From Yoonia sp. BS5-3 (GTDB lineage: Bacteria > Pseudomonadota > Alphaproteobacteria > Rhodobacterales > Rhodobacteraceae): a stretch of DNA of 64,000 bases. The notes beneath the pieces were generated by a model. That model saw nothing but the letters and a program-made list of their open reading frames with translations. It ran no database searches and was not told the origin of the DNA. A program made the position numbers and the translations under genes. The DNA is taken from contig NZ_CP150951.2 in assembly GCF_038069655.2 (NCBI RefSeq), forward strand, positions 1,700,001-1,764,000, read 5' to 3'. Positions 28,054-37,593 of this stretch are shown here, in pieces; position 1 is the stretch's first letter; each line of letters opens with the position of its first letter.

Positions 28054-28536
28054 ATGTTAAGAGAAGACGCAACGCTTGCGCTGGATGCATTTTCTAAGAA
28101 AGTGGGCATCGACGGGCTGCGCTTTGACCAAAGCGGCACAGCTCTATTGGCGTTCGGCGATCATCAGGAACTGATCCTTTACTACGCCGAACCGTCCAAT
28201 GAGATCCAAATTTGGTGCCCGCTCAGCGATCTGATGTTGTCTGGAAAGGCGGATTTTGACAACGCGATGATGCAGCACTTGCTGGAAAAGAACTTTCCTG
28301 CAACCACGTTGAGCGGGTCATATTTTGCCGTTGATGGTGAGCTGGGCGTCGTTCTTTTGGGCCGCGCCGTAAGTGTCGATGTCCACAATCTGGATCGGTT
28401 TGTTGAGACAGTCACAGCGTTTGCCCAGCAGGCGCTGACAATTGCAGGGACCATCGAAAATGATGTCGCAGCGGCCTTTGCTGCGCGCGATACCGGCGGT
28501 GCGATGGATAACGACACCCCAATCATAAAGGCTTAG
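28054..28536 (+). CDS. CesT-like class I T3SS chaperone
   Basis: A 160-residue acidic protein with the CesT/Tir-chaperone pattern: an N-terminal helix (TLALDAFSKKVGIDGLRFDQ), paired strands (ALLAFGDHQELILYYAEPSN), then a Leu-rich helix and the closing GELGVVLLGRAVSVDVHNLD strand plus a terminal helix. It lies 51 bp after the coiled-coil protein gene, which is its probable client. It has a purine-rich ribosome-binding site (AAGAAAGAAG). Confidence 0.7.
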   Translation: MLREDATLALDAFSKKVGIDGLRFDQSGTALLAFGDHQELILYYAEPSNEIQIWCPLSDLMLSGKADFDNAMMQHLLEKNFPATTLSGSYFAVDGELGVVLLGRAVSVDVHNLDRFVETVTAFAQQALTIAGTIENDVAAAFAARDTGGAMDNDTPIIKA

Positions 28537-28540
28537 GAAG

Positions 28541-28804
28541 ATGGCAAACACACCAATCGGGCTTGGCCCAAACACGCCGATATCGGGATTGTCCCAATCA
28601 GCTGACGTAAAAGCTGGTGATGATCTGCGATTCCGCTCGCCCGACAACAAGGGCAGTTCAGTAGCCGAGCTGTTGCGTGGAAAGCTATCGCAATTCCGCG
28701 CAGGCACTGCGGCACCGGCAAATTTAGCTGTGAATTTCCAACCGCTGGCCAATCCCAGCGCGGCGACACTTGGGATCATGGGCCGGTTGCAAAACGGTAT
28801 CTAG
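28541..28804 (+). CDS. Small protein, T3SS secreted-substrate candidate
   Basis: An 87-residue protein rich in Pro, Asn, Ser and Ala (MANTPIGLGPNTPISGLSQS), with a short basic helix (AELLRGKLSQFRAG) and a polar tail. There is no signal peptide and no membrane segment. It follows the CesT-like chaperone by 4 bp and has TAGGAAG before the ATG. The composition is that of an exported N-terminus without a recognisable domain; it could be a small substrate or a regulator. Confidence 0.45.
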   Translation: MANTPIGLGPNTPISGLSQSADVKAGDDLRFRSPDNKGSSVAELLRGKLSQFRAGTAAPANLAVNFQPLANPSAATLGIMGRLQNGI

Positions 28805-28818
28805 GGTCAGAGCCCTAT

Positions 28819-29982
28819 CTAGCTGCCAAAGCGGAACGCCTGCTTTGGCTGATCTTTCTTCGCCGCTTCAACCCGGTGATCACCCATTTCCATGTCGATC
28901 ACACCGTGATCCAGCGGGCCCTGATAAAGGCTGCTTTTGTTGTGGGAGACCCAGATCAGAATCTCGGCTACCACATCAAACAGCTCATCCGGGACATATT
29001 GATCGACATCGGTATCGGCAAAAAGGCTACGGGTCAGCGGCACGTTGCGGAAAATCGGAACGCCCGCAGACTCGGCCTGACCGCGCAGGAAATGGGCGTA
29101 TAGATTGCGGCCCTTTGCAACGACAATGGGCAGCGGGTTCACATCAGGATCATATTGGATCGCGACGGCAAAATGGGTTGGGTTGATCACAACAGCGGTT
29201 GATTTCTTAGCCCGCTCGCCGCCATCGCTCATGGCGAGTTCCTGGGCAAGCTGTTTGCGTTGGCCTTTGATGATCGGATCGCCTTCACTTTCCTTGAATT
29301 CGCGTTTGACCTCTTCTTTGGTCATCATCAGGCTTTTGGTGTGTTGTTTGCGTTGAAACATGAAATCCAGCACAGCAACGATGACAAAGGCCAGGGCCGA
29401 CCAAAGTAGCGTCTGCGCCATGACCTGGGCGGTTACATCAATGATGCAAACCATGCCGCAGGCCACCGTATTCAGATAGGGGCCCAATGCGTCGCGGACG
29501 ACGATGAACAAAAGAACCGATAGCAGAACGATTTTGAGGATCGATTTGAAAACCTCAAACAGCTGCTTCATTGAGAAAATACGCTTAAACCCCTTCATAG
29601 GGCTGATATTTTCCAGCTTCATGGCGACATTATTACCCGCAAAGATCGTACCGAATTGCAGATAATTGGCAAAGATACCGGCGACGATCACCACAACCAG
29701 TAACGGGGCAATAATCGCCACGCCTTCGTTAAAAACGATGGCCATGCCAAGAAAGGCGGCGGTTTGGAAATCGACCGTGTAAAGGGCGGTGATCTGGTCG
29801 ATCGCGGCAACCAGCCGGTCAAATATGGCCCCCCACATGAACCAAAGATACGCGATAGCCGTCATCAGTGACGCGGTGGTGACGACCTCTTGACTGCGGG
29901 CGACCTGGCCTTTTTTCCGGGCGTCGCGCTCCTTTTTGGGGGTTGGTTGTTCTGTCTTTTCACCGGTGGAATTATTGCTCAT
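28819..29982 (-). CDS. sctU: T3SS export-apparatus switch protein
   Basis: A 387-residue inner-membrane protein of the YscU/FlhB family. It starts with the family mark TEQPTPKKERDARKKGQVAR, has four hydrophobic segments (about 33-60, 78-110, 145-170, 180-210), and its cytosolic domain carries the self-cleavage site NPTH (about residues 267-270) in STAVVINPTHFAVAIQYDP. Cleavage changes substrate specificity from needle to translocators. The start overlaps the sctT stop as ATGA. It is the last gene of the long minus-strand operon. Confidence 0.96.
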   Translation of the reverse strand: MSNNSTGEKTEQPTPKKERDARKKGQVARSQEVVTTASLMTAIAYLWFMWGAIFDRLVAAIDQITALYTVDFQTAAFLGMAIVFNEGVAIIAPLLVVVIVAGIFANYLQFGTIFAGNNVAMKLENISPMKGFKRIFSMKQLFEVFKSILKIVLLSVLLFIVVRDALGPYLNTVACGMVCIIDVTAQVMAQTLLWSALAFVIVAVLDFMFQRKQHTKSLMMTKEEVKREFKESEGDPIIKGQRKQLAQELAMSDGGERAKKSTAVVINPTHFAVAIQYDPDVNPLPIVVAKGRNLYAHFLRGQAESAGVPIFRNVPLTRSLFADTDVDQYVPDELFDVVAEILIWVSHNKSSLYQGPLDHGVIDMEMGDHRVEAAKKDQPKQAFRFGS

Positions 29983-30815
29983 GGGGCACCCCCCTGATTT
30001 TCCCGCAAAATGCGGCCGCTTTCCAGGATGGTGTAAAGCGCCTCGGTCCAGGTTGCGAAGAAGGACTGTTGATCAGTTGCATAGGGGAAAAGTAGGCTGC
30101 AATAGAAGATCAGGATCACAATGGCGACGCCGCTTTTGATGGGCATGGCGAGGATGAAAACCTGGATTTGCGGCGCAAACCTGCTGACCATGGCCAGTGC
30201 AAATTCTGAAAGGAACATGATCGCGACCACCGGGGCGGCAAGCACGAACATCATGCGCATGGCGTGATCAAAAATCCGCAGGATCAATGCGGGAAACTCA
30301 GGCGACAGGATCGGCAGCGCCTCGGTCACAGGCCAAAGCGAGTAGCTGGTGTACAGAACCTGCAAGATGATCAGCATCCCCCCGATTGAGAAGAAATAGG
30401 TGACAAACGCCTGCGAAAAGAGGTTCCCCAAGGGCGATGTCTCGGTGCCCTGAAGCGGGTCGATGCTTGAAGCAATCGCCGCCCCCCGTTGGTTGTCAAT
30501 CAAATCGCCAACGGCTGTGATCATCCAGAAAATCCAGCCGACCATGTAGCCAAAGACAAAGCCAATCGCGAATTCCTTGGCAAAGAAATAGGCGACGCTG
30601 CCCAGCGTGCGGTCAATCGTGTCCGCATTAACCAGATTAACCGGAACAATGGGCACGCAAAGGATCAGGATCGTCGCGTTTCGCGCCAGGCGGGGCACCG
30701 CGCCTGGGCTGAGGATCGGGGCGGTGATCAGAAAGCCGTAAATCCGCGGGATCGAGATCAGCAGCGCCAGCAGATAGGTTTCGAATTGCAGGAAAAGCCC
30801 GACCAAGACCTCCAT
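29979..30815 (-). CDS. sctT: T3SS export-apparatus membrane protein
   Basis: A 278-residue protein of the YscT/SpaR/FliR family with about six hydrophobic helices (LLALLISIPRIYGFLITAPI; IVPVNLVNADTIDRTL lies between). It includes the conserved GWIFWMITAVGDLIDNQRGA segment and SSIDPLQGTETSPLGNL. With SctR and SctS it forms the export gate core in the inner membrane. Its order and overlap with sctU are classical. Confidence 0.92.
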   Translation of the reverse strand: MEVLVGLFLQFETYLLALLISIPRIYGFLITAPILSPGAVPRLARNATILILCVPIVPVNLVNADTIDRTLGSVAYFFAKEFAIGFVFGYMVGWIFWMITAVGDLIDNQRGAAIASSIDPLQGTETSPLGNLFSQAFVTYFFSIGGMLIILQVLYTSYSLWPVTEALPILSPEFPALILRIFDHAMRMMFVLAAPVVAIMFLSEFALAMVSRFAPQIQVFILAMPIKSGVAIVILIFYCSLLFPYATDQQSFFATWTEALYTILESGRILRENQGGAP

Positions 30816-30819
30816 CGGG

Positions 30820-31089
30820 CTAGCCTGTCAGCTCGGGGAAGGTCGTGAACAAGGTCATTGTGAATTGCAGTATTTCCGAGCCCAGAAACCCGGCCGTCGC
30901 GGCAATTGTGATCGCCACGGCAATCAGTTTGACAGCGAAGGACAGCGTTTGCTCCTGAACCTGCGTCAGCGCCTGCAGCAAGCTAACGAGAATGCCCACA
31001 ACCGATGCCACGATGATCGTGGGCATGGACAGCACCATCACCAGGATCATCGCTTCGGTTAGCGCATGTAATGCGTCACTTGGCGACAA
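30820..31089 (-). CDS. sctS: T3SS export-apparatus small membrane protein
   Basis: An 89-residue two-helix membrane protein of the YscS/FliQ family (LTEAMILVMVLSMPTIIVAS, VGILVSLLQALTQVQEQTLS). The start is TTG, 7 bases after AAGGG; no ATG lies near the expected N-terminus, and this start gives the usual family length. It forms part of the SctRST export-gate core. Confidence 0.92.
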   Translation of the reverse strand: MSPSDALHALTEAMILVMVLSMPTIIVASVVGILVSLLQALTQVQEQTLSFAVKLIAVAITIAATAGFLGSEILQFTMTLFTTFPELTG

Positions 31090-31102
31090 GGCTTACCCTT
31101 TC

Positions 31103-31741
31103 TCACACATAGGTCTGGACCAGGCCCAAGATCAGCCGCGACCAGCCATCGACCATGACGAACAAAAACAGCTTGAAAGGCAGCGAAATAGTCAATGGCG
31201 ATACCATCATCATGCCCATGGCCAGCAGGATGTTTGAGACGATCAAATCGATAGCGACAAAGGGCAGGTACAGCAGAAAGCCGATCTCAAACGCCTCGCG
31301 CAGCTGCGAAATCGTGAAGGCAGGCAGCAACACCACAAGCGAGTTTTCATCAACCCGTTCTTGCATTTCAGGGGGCCACAGATCTTGGGTGGCGCTCAGG
31401 AAAAAGTTTCGTTCCAGATCATCTGCGTGGCGGTCCAGAAAGGCGACAAGCGGCTCTTTACCGGCTTGAAAAGCGGCTTCGAACCCCGCCACATTGTTGA
31501 AATCGAAATTCCCTGCGATCATGATGTCATAGGTCGCGACGGCCACCGGGGCCATGATGTAGCCCGTCAGGATAATGGCCAGCGCATTGATCGCCATATT
31601 GGGCGGGATTTGTTGCACACCCAGGGCATTGCGCACCAGCATCAGGACCACGGCGATCTTGATGAAGGATGTCGCAACAACTGCCAGAAACGGCACAATC
31701 GCCGCTCCGGCCAGTATCAAGATAAGATTAAGCGGATCCAT
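31103..31741 (-). CDS. sctR: T3SS export-apparatus membrane protein
   Basis: A 212-residue protein of the YscR/FliP family: an N-terminal helix (LILILAGAAIVPFLAVVATS), the conserved FIKIAVVLMLVRNALGVQQ, then PPNMAINALAIILTG, a periplasmic domain and the paired C-terminal helices (GFLLYLPFVAIDLIVSNILL and SPLTISLPFKLFLFV). Five copies form the gate core. Length and order are typical. Confidence 0.95.
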   Translation of the reverse strand: MDPLNLILILAGAAIVPFLAVVATSFIKIAVVLMLVRNALGVQQIPPNMAINALAIILTGYIMAPVAVATYDIMIAGNFDFNNVAGFEAAFQAGKEPLVAFLDRHADDLERNFFLSATQDLWPPEMQERVDENSLVVLLPAFTISQLREAFEIGFLLYLPFVAIDLIVSNILLAMGMMMVSPLTISLPFKLFLFVMVDGWSRLILGLVQTYV

Positions 31742-31747
31742 CGGGGT

Positions 31748-32815
31748 CTACGATCCCGGCTCTTGGGTTAAAAGCTGATTGACCCGAACGGCGAGCCGAT
31801 CATCGATCTGCACGATCTCGCCCGACGCTATGGTCTGCGCGCCTGCACGAATGGTCACTTGTAACCCGTCCGCAGTCAATTGGTGGGGCAGAGGCACAAT
31901 TGCGCCGGTCTGTAGGCTTTCCAGCTCAGACAATGTCATGCGCGTGGTGCCGCATTCAAATATCAGCATGGTTGACACAAGCGATGCCATGTCCGGCAGC
32001 GCTGCATCTTCATCGGCTTGTGGCGCCACAGGGTCGCCGGGTGCATTGTCCATCGCGTGCAACTTTCTGAAATTTTCAAAGGGCTGGACCGTTTGGCAAA
32101 GCCATCCATCCTCTGCCGGTTCAAAGTGGTAGATGCGGTCTTCGCAGCGCAGGATCAGGTCGGCTGTTGCGGGGTCTTCCAGCACGATAAAATCGCCGAT
32201 TTCTAAACTGCGAACCTGATCCAGTTTCAATGCAGCCCGTCCGATCAGCCGATGCAGCGGAACGTCCAGCCTGTCGCGCAAACCGGTCAAAACCGTATTG
32301 GGGGTATGCAGCTTGCCATTCAAAAAAGCGCAAATATCGGTCGCACTGGCCCCGATCGAAAAGAAGACCGGGCTTTCGGCAAGCCCATCCAGCGCGGCGG
32401 CAAACCATTGCAGCTGCCCCATATCCGGGCCGTCCTGCGTATCTGCGCCCTCAAACGTCATGCCAGCGGTAAGCGCGGCCGGAAAGGCCTGCAAAAGAAA
32501 CACGGCAGAGCCTTTGTAGATAGCATCCGCCACAGCGGGGGGCAGATCATTTGCCGCTTCCAGATCGAAATCGACCCCCAGCAATTGGGCAAAGGGAAAG
32601 GCATCCAAATGCAGAAAAAGCCGTTGCCCATCTGCTGCACGCAATTCGTGCATTGGGCCGGTGATATGCGGTGCGCCAATCGGGCTCAGCCGTAGGCTGG
32701 CCCCTGTTCCGGCAAGCGGCAAGGGTGCGCCCATATGGTTCATGGCCATGTTCCAAAGCGGCAGATCGCTTGGCGCGACCCCGCTGTCGGGCGGTGTCCA
32801 ATGTTGCGCGGTCAT
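31748..32815 (-). CDS. sctQ: T3SS cytosolic sorting-platform (C-ring) protein
   Basis: A 355-residue protein of the YscQ/FliM-FliN type. The N-terminal two thirds is divergent. The C-terminal 70-80 residues form a surface-presentation-of-antigens domain (MLIFECGTTRMTLSELESLQ, then TGAIVPLPHQLTADGLQVTI, ending VRVNQLL). With SctK and SctL it recruits chaperone-substrate complexes. In many systems an internal start yields a separate C-terminal product; I see no obvious one here. The start overlaps the sctP stop as ATGA. Confidence 0.88.
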   Translation of the reverse strand: MTAQHWTPPDSGVAPSDLPLWNMAMNHMGAPLPLAGTGASLRLSPIGAPHITGPMHELRAADGQRLFLHLDAFPFAQLLGVDFDLEAANDLPPAVADAIYKGSAVFLLQAFPAALTAGMTFEGADTQDGPDMGQLQWFAAALDGLAESPVFFSIGASATDICAFLNGKLHTPNTVLTGLRDRLDVPLHRLIGRAALKLDQVRSLEIGDFIVLEDPATADLILRCEDRIYHFEPAEDGWLCQTVQPFENFRKLHAMDNAPGDPVAPQADEDAALPDMASLVSTMLIFECGTTRMTLSELESLQTGAIVPLPHQLTADGLQVTIRAGAQTIASGEIVQIDDRLAVRVNQLLTQEPGS

Positions 32816-33564
32816 AACTTGTCTTTGTCTGATGAAAGAAAGTGCAGCAGGGGCGAAGCCGCGCCGGACTTTGCCTGTGTTGGGCCAGCCTCTTCGACAG
32901 GATCGGCAGCATCTTCCAGCCTCTGGGCGACTTTGATCGTTTTTGCCGGATAGCGGTTTTGCAAAATCTGCGCGAGGTTCAGCGCGGCCTGTTTGATATC
33001 ATGCGCTGCCTGATCCACGCCGCGCACGACCGTCACCGTCAGAACACCCTCATTCATGACCACCTGCACTTCCTTAAGCCCGGTTGATGCATCAAGCGGG
33101 ATGGACAAGGACACGGGTAGCGGTGTGACGACAGGACCAGAGCGTAAAGCGGCGTCCATCTGCCGCGACACCAATTTAGCAATCTCATCAGTCTTGATCT
33201 GTTGATTGGCGGCTGTAGCCGCCTGCAAAACCGGCGCTTCTTTGGCGGCCGCCTTTTCGGGGGTCAGGGTGACCAATACATGGGTTTGATCATCGCCCGT
33301 GTCGCGGCCCGGGGTGTCATCTGTATCCTGTTGCCCGCTATGGCGGGGCTGTTCAGGCGTGTCTAAAAGCTGTTCAAGCGCGTTTTGGCTGACCAGAACC
33401 GATGAATTGGAACGGCCATGCCCACCCGCACCATGATTGGTCTGACCGCGTTGATGCTGGGTTGCGCCGCGGTTTAGAAAATCACCTGACTTGGTTTCGA
33501 CCGGCTTGCTGTCCTTGTTGGTCACAACCGGTGGCACTTGGGGTTGGCCATTGATCGTTGTCAT
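32812..33564 (-). CDS. sctP: T3SS needle-length regulator (YscP-like)
   Basis: A 250-residue protein. A disordered Gln/Asn/His-rich first half (QHQRGQTNHGAGGHGRSNSS) is followed by a compact C-terminal domain with strands and a helix (PLPVSLSIPLDASTGLKEVQ, VVMNEGVLTVTVVRGVDQAA), the layout of the T3S4 domain of YscP/FliK that triggers the SctU switch. The call uses position between sctO and sctQ and this layout, since sequence conservation in the family is low. Both ends overlap neighbours as ATGA. Confidence 0.75.
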   Translation of the reverse strand: MTTINGQPQVPPVVTNKDSKPVETKSGDFLNRGATQHQRGQTNHGAGGHGRSNSSVLVSQNALEQLLDTPEQPRHSGQQDTDDTPGRDTGDDQTHVLVTLTPEKAAAKEAPVLQAATAANQQIKTDEIAKLVSRQMDAALRSGPVVTPLPVSLSIPLDASTGLKEVQVVMNEGVLTVTVVRGVDQAAHDIKQAALNLAQILQNRYPAKTIKVAQRLEDAADPVEEAGPTQAKSGAASPLLHFLSSDKDKL

Positions 33565-34040
33565 ATGCGGATGCCCTGCTTCTTTGAGAACAAATCTTCG
33601 ATTTCGGCGTCTTCTTGCGCTTCGATGGCCTGCAATTGCTGTGTGATCAGGTCCGATTTGATCGTGGTGAATTTCTCAAGGTCGCGCTGTGCTATTTGGT
33701 ACTGCACACGCGCTTCATCGCGTTCTGTTTCACATCTGATACGGATTTGAGTCAGGCGTTCTGCCTCGTCCTCGTGGTCTTGATGTTCGGCCTGAAGATC
33801 CAAAACTTTTTGCTTGGTTTCGTCGATCCTTTCGACCGGGACGGGTTGTTGCATGATGGCGTCATAAAGGGCCGCTTCCTTGGCGGGCAGGGCCGCGCGG
33901 CTTTCGGCAACGACACGTTTTTGGGCCGCCTCTTGGGCCAGGGCCGTCTCAACGGCGGCCCGTTTGGCACGCAGGGCCTTCAGCTTGTTTTGCTCATGCA
34001 GGCCTTTGACATGGCACAAGGTCTTGAACTGGGTTATCAT
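33561..34040 (-). CDS. sctO: T3SS ATPase stalk protein (YscO/FliJ type)
   Basis: A 159-residue, highly charged, entirely helical protein predicted to form an antiparallel coiled coil ([40 protein letters not shown]). SctO inserts into the ATPase ring and links it to the export gate. It lies directly downstream of sctN with an ATGA overlap, the standard place. Confidence 0.85.
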   Translation of the reverse strand: MITQFKTLCHVKGLHEQNKLKALRAKRAAVETALAQEAAQKRVVAESRAALPAKEAALYDAIMQQPVPVERIDETKQKVLDLQAEHQDHEDEAERLTQIRIRCETERDEARVQYQIAQRDLEKFTTIKSDLITQQLQAIEAQEDAEIEDLFSKKQGIRI

Positions 34041-35422
34041 GCCGCCACCTGCCGCAATTTCGCGACGACATCATCGAAACTGTCAAATTCGTCGGTGCGC
34101 TGACGCAAAAACGCGTTGATATGGGTGTTTTTGTCGATGGCCCGGTCAGATTTCGGGTCGCTGCCACGTTGATATTCGCCGATCTTTACCAACAGTTCGA
34201 CATCTTGATAGGCTGCCAGCAGGCTGTTGACTTCACCGGCCGCTTGTTTCTGGTCGTCTTGAACAACAATATCCATGACCCGGCTTTTTGACGCCAAGAC
34301 ATCAATCGCGGGGTAATGATAGGCGCTGGCCAGTTTGCGGGACAAAACGATATGGCCATCAAGGATCGAGCGGGTTTCGTCAGCGACAGGCTCGTTCATG
34401 TCATCGCCTTCGACCAGCACGGTGTACATTGCCGTGATAGACCCCTTGTCGTTCATGCCCACCCGCTCCATCAGCTTTGGCAGATTGGCAAAGACAGAAG
34501 GGGGGAAGCCGCGCCGGGTTGGCGGCTCGCCCGCGGCCAGACCGATCTCACGCTGCGCGCGGGCAAAGCGGGTGACGGAATCCATCAAGAACAGAACTTT
34601 TTGGCCCTGGTCGCGGAAATACTCGGCAATTGAGGTGGCAACAAAAGCCGCCTTCGCCCGCTCCATTGAGCTTTTGTCGGATGTCGCAACCACCAGAACG
34701 GTGTTCTTCATCCCCTCGGGACCAAGGTCATGTTCGATGAATTCGCGCACCTCGCGGCCACGTTCTCCGATCAGGGCAAGAACGGTGATATCAACCGCCG
34801 CCCCTTTGACCAGCATCGACAGCAAGGTCGATTTCCCGCCACCGGCCGCTGCAAAAATACCCATCCGCTGGCCTTCGCCAGTAGTCAAAAGCCCGTCAAT
34901 CGCACGGATGCCGGTCGGCAAGGGCGTGTCGATGATCCGGCGTGTCATCGGATCGGGGGGATCTTGGTAAACTGGATAGGTGGTTTCGGCGACAAAGGGG
35001 GTGTCTTTGCCATCGATGAAATTGCCCAACCCATCAAGCACGCGCCCGCGCAGCCCTTGACCGACAGGGACGCGTTGTACGCGGCCAGTTGGGTAGACTT
35101 CAGTCTTTGGCGCGACACCCTGTGTTTCGCCAATGGGCGACAGAAGGGCCTCATTGTTCAGAAAGCCAACCACTTCGGCCAGCAGCCGCGCGCCCGTCTC
35201 GCGGGTGAATAGTTCGACAATCTCGCCGACCTGCACATCTTTGACAACGGCATGGATAATCGTGCCAATTACCTTGGTAACGCGCCCGCTCATCGCATAA
35301 AGATCGTTTTCGGCAATGGTTTCGCGCAGCGCGCCGCTGAAACTGCCGATGCGTTTGCCAATCAGGTCAAGCCGCGCGGCACTCACATCTTGGATATCTT
35401 CAAACGGGGCCTGATCAGTCAT
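34037..35422 (-). CDS. sctN: T3SS ATPase
   Basis: A 461-residue AAA-type ATPase homologous to F1-beta and FliI. The ATG at 35422 is preceded by GGGGGCG; an earlier in-frame start would lie inside sctL. Visible marks are [20 protein letters not shown], a Walker A of the form [15 protein letters not shown] (most relatives have AGSGVGKST), [13 protein letters not shown], the Walker B region [12 protein letters not shown] and the [17 protein letters not shown] segment. It unfolds substrates and strips chaperones at the inner-membrane base. It overlaps sctL by 8 bases. Confidence 0.95.
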   Translation of the reverse strand: MTDQAPFEDIQDVSAARLDLIGKRIGSFSGALRETIAENDLYAMSGRVTKVIGTIIHAVVKDVQVGEIVELFTRETGARLLAEVVGFLNNEALLSPIGETQGVAPKTEVYPTGRVQRVPVGQGLRGRVLDGLGNFIDGKDTPFVAETTYPVYQDPPDPMTRRIIDTPLPTGIRAIDGLLTTGEGQRMGIFAAAGGGKSTLLSMLVKGAAVDITVLALIGERGREVREFIEHDLGPEGMKNTVLVVATSDKSSMERAKAAFVATSIAEYFRDQGQKVLFLMDSVTRFARAQREIGLAAGEPPTRRGFPPSVFANLPKLMERVGMNDKGSITAMYTVLVEGDDMNEPVADETRSILDGHIVLSRKLASAYHYPAIDVLASKSRVMDIVVQDDQKQAAGEVNSLLAAYQDVELLVKIGEYQRGSDPKSDRAIDKNTHINAFLRQRTDEFDSFDDVVAKLRQVAA

Positions 35423-36071
35423 GAACGCCCCCGGTTGCGAGTGCTGGATCAGCGGCGCGGTTGGCTGCAACCTCGGTCAATGCGTCGTCCAGATGGGTCA
35501 GCTTGGCATCCAGATCACAATCGATCCGGCCAACGGCCGTTTCAATAATGATGTTAGGCGCGCGAAGCGCCGGGTCTTCGACGACATCCATGAACTCAAT
35601 CGCCGGGAAGGCGGCCATCAAAGCGTCAATCCGTTCGCGTAATGTGTCAGCCAACGCCTCGGGGACCCGGATCTGCACGCGCTTTTCGCGGCGGACCTTG
35701 GTCAGGCCGCTTTGGATCAGCGCCTCGGCCAGGCTGATATCATCAAAACCATGCACGATCTTGCGGACCGATACCAAAACCAACCGCGCGAGACTTTCTT
35801 CGATCTCTGACAGATGTGCATCCAGCGTGGCATGTTCTGTCAACAAACGCTCTAGCGCGGCCTGCTCGGCGGCCTTTTGGCCTTCGGCGAACCCACGTTC
35901 GCGTTCAGCTTCCAGATGCTGTTTGGCTTCTTCAACAATTTGCGCGGCCTGTGCTTCAGCACTGGCAACAAGATCATTGGCAGCGGATAGCTTGGCGGCT
36001 TCAGAGGCCTTGATCAGCCCCGATCCTTGCGGCAACCGAAAGCCTAGTTTTTTAAAACGGTAGATATCCAT
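35415..36071 (-). CDS. sctL: T3SS ATPase stator protein (YscL/FliH type)
   Basis: A 218-residue protein with an N-terminal segment, a long Ala/Glu-rich helix ([40 protein letters not shown]) and a C-terminal globular domain ([40 protein letters not shown]). It connects SctQ to SctN in the sorting platform and restrains the ATPase. It is coupled to sctK by a TGATG overlap. Confidence 0.88.
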   Translation of the reverse strand: MDIYRFKKLGFRLPQGSGLIKASEAAKLSAANDLVASAEAQAAQIVEEAKQHLEAERERGFAEGQKAAEQAALERLLTEHATLDAHLSEIEESLARLVLVSVRKIVHGFDDISLAEALIQSGLTKVRREKRVQIRVPEALADTLRERIDALMAAFPAIEFMDVVEDPALRAPNIIIETAVGRIDCDLDAKLTHLDDALTEVAANRAADPALATGGVHD

Positions 36072-36775
36072 CAGGCCCGGCCCATCGCGGCTTGCGGACC
36101 CTTGGCGGCCAAAAGCCGTTGAAACGCGCGTTGCTGCGCGGCCTCTAGCGGCGGATGGCCACTGATGAAGGACTGCGGCAACCGCCAGGCAAAAATCTGG
36201 GCAAGGCCCGTGTCCACATCATGCAGATAACGATGCACCAGACTGGCGCCCATCCCCAGCGTTGGGTGGTCTGCGTCAGGGTCACCTGCAAAATAGTTTT
36301 GCAATGAAGGATCTGCCATTTCAGCGTAAAAGAACGGGGCCTCACGCAGGGCCGTATTGTAGGCGGCATCGCCCAGTATGGCGGCGACGCGTTCCCGGTC
36401 GGTCTTTAAAACGCAGTTGCGCACGGCATGTTGCAACTTGACGGCGGTGACCTGACGCAAAAAACCCTCGATGATATCCAGCGGTGCGATGACCAGATCG
36501 CAGGCATCGCGGGTCGCAGCCGTTGGGTGCAGATCAAGCGTTGGCGTTCCCAGATGCCCCGCAATGGCGGTATTCATCGCCTTGTTGATCCCCGGCACAC
36601 GGCAAAGGCCCTTTAGCTGGGCATCATCCAGACCAGAGACGGCAGCAACGTGATCGGCATGGAAAAACTGCACTGGATTAGCCAAAACAGCCGCCAGCTG
36701 CACCAGCTGTTTCAGCGGCGGGCTGTCTGCCGCAGGATCATCAATAGGATGATTGATATGGGGCATGGCATTCAT
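36071..36775 (-). CDS. sctK: T3SS sorting-platform protein (YscK type)
   Basis: A 234-residue helical protein in the size range of YscK (about 209). It has no membrane segments, and conserved-looking stretches are LAAVLANPVQFFHADHVAAV and RLPQSFISGHPPLEAAQQRA. The assignment rests on length, fold impression and position between sctJ and sctL, where yscK always lies. SctK links the cytosolic platform to SctD at the membrane. The start overlaps the sctJ stop as ATGA. Confidence 0.8.
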   Translation of the reverse strand: MNAMPHINHPIDDPAADSPPLKQLVQLAAVLANPVQFFHADHVAAVSGLDDAQLKGLCRVPGINKAMNTAIAGHLGTPTLDLHPTAATRDACDLVIAPLDIIEGFLRQVTAVKLQHAVRNCVLKTDRERVAAILGDAAYNTALREAPFFYAEMADPSLQNYFAGDPDADHPTLGMGASLVHRYLHDVDTGLAQIFAWRLPQSFISGHPPLEAAQQRAFQRLLAAKGPQAAMGRA

Positions 36776-37566
36776 TCTGATGGGGTTGCTTGATCAGCCA
36801 GGGCAAGCTCGGCGGTGCGCCGAGCCTTGCGCGCCCGTGAAAAACCCAAAAGGGTCAGCAGGTTTGTGACAACCAACAGGACAAGCGCGATGGCTGCGCC
36901 GCCGATGGCCCACCAAAAGATCTGTGCGTCCGCCTCACGTATGCCCAGACCGGGGACGATTTCGACAATGGGCGATGGATCATTGCGAACGGTGATATTC
37001 GGGCGCTCAGCCTCGACCAGCAGGACAGTCACATCATCATAGCCGACGCCCTCGATAGAGCTGCTGACAAGGCGGCGGATTTGCGGTGTGGCAAAATCCA
37101 GATCGACACCAATACGGTGTTTGATGAAAACGGCGGCCGAGGACGGGGTCAGCTCTTCGCCAAAATCGGGCTCTTCGGGCAGCACGATATGCACGCGGGC
37201 GGTCAGCACGCCGTCGATCTCAGTCAGGGTACGCGACACCTCTTCGCCCAACGCATAGACAAAGCGAACACGCTCTTCAAAAGGCGATGACATGATGCCG
37301 CTTTTCTCAAATACGGTGCCCATGGTTTCATGGGTTTCGCGGGGGAAGCCATTTTGCTTGAGCACATCAATCGCGCGGGGCAGGTCAGATTCCTCAACCC
37401 GCAACGTGACGCCCTCATCGCCAAGATACTCCTTGGTCACTTCGATATTGTTTGAGATCAAAACAGCGAGCATTTCATTCGCCTCGCGTTCTGACAGATT
37501 GCGATAAAGATCAGTCTTGCACGCGGATAAAACGAGCAAACAGAGCAGAAGAAAAACGCGCCGCAT
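36772..37566 (-). CDS. sctJ: T3SS inner-membrane ring lipoprotein
   Basis: A 264-residue protein of the YscJ/FliF family. A lipobox LVLSAC (Cys about residue 16) begins the mature protein, followed by RNLSEREANEMLAVLISNNI and two small periplasmic ring-building domains (DGVLTARVHIVLPEEPDFGE, SSAAVFIKHRIGVDLDF). One C-terminal transmembrane helix (about 216-241) and a short basic cytosolic tail close it. The length is typical and GGAG precedes the ATG. Confidence 0.95.
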   Translation of the reverse strand: MRRVFLLLCLLVLSACKTDLYRNLSEREANEMLAVLISNNIEVTKEYLGDEGVTLRVEESDLPRAIDVLKQNGFPRETHETMGTVFEKSGIMSSPFEERVRFVYALGEEVSRTLTEIDGVLTARVHIVLPEEPDFGEELTPSSAAVFIKHRIGVDLDFATPQIRRLVSSSIEGVGYDDVTVLLVEAERPNITVRNDPSPIVEIVPGLGIREADAQIFWWAIGGAAIALVLLVVTNLLTLLGFSRARKARRTAELALADQATPSE

Positions 37567-37593
37567 ATTGTAAAACTCCAGCAGGCCGCAGCC

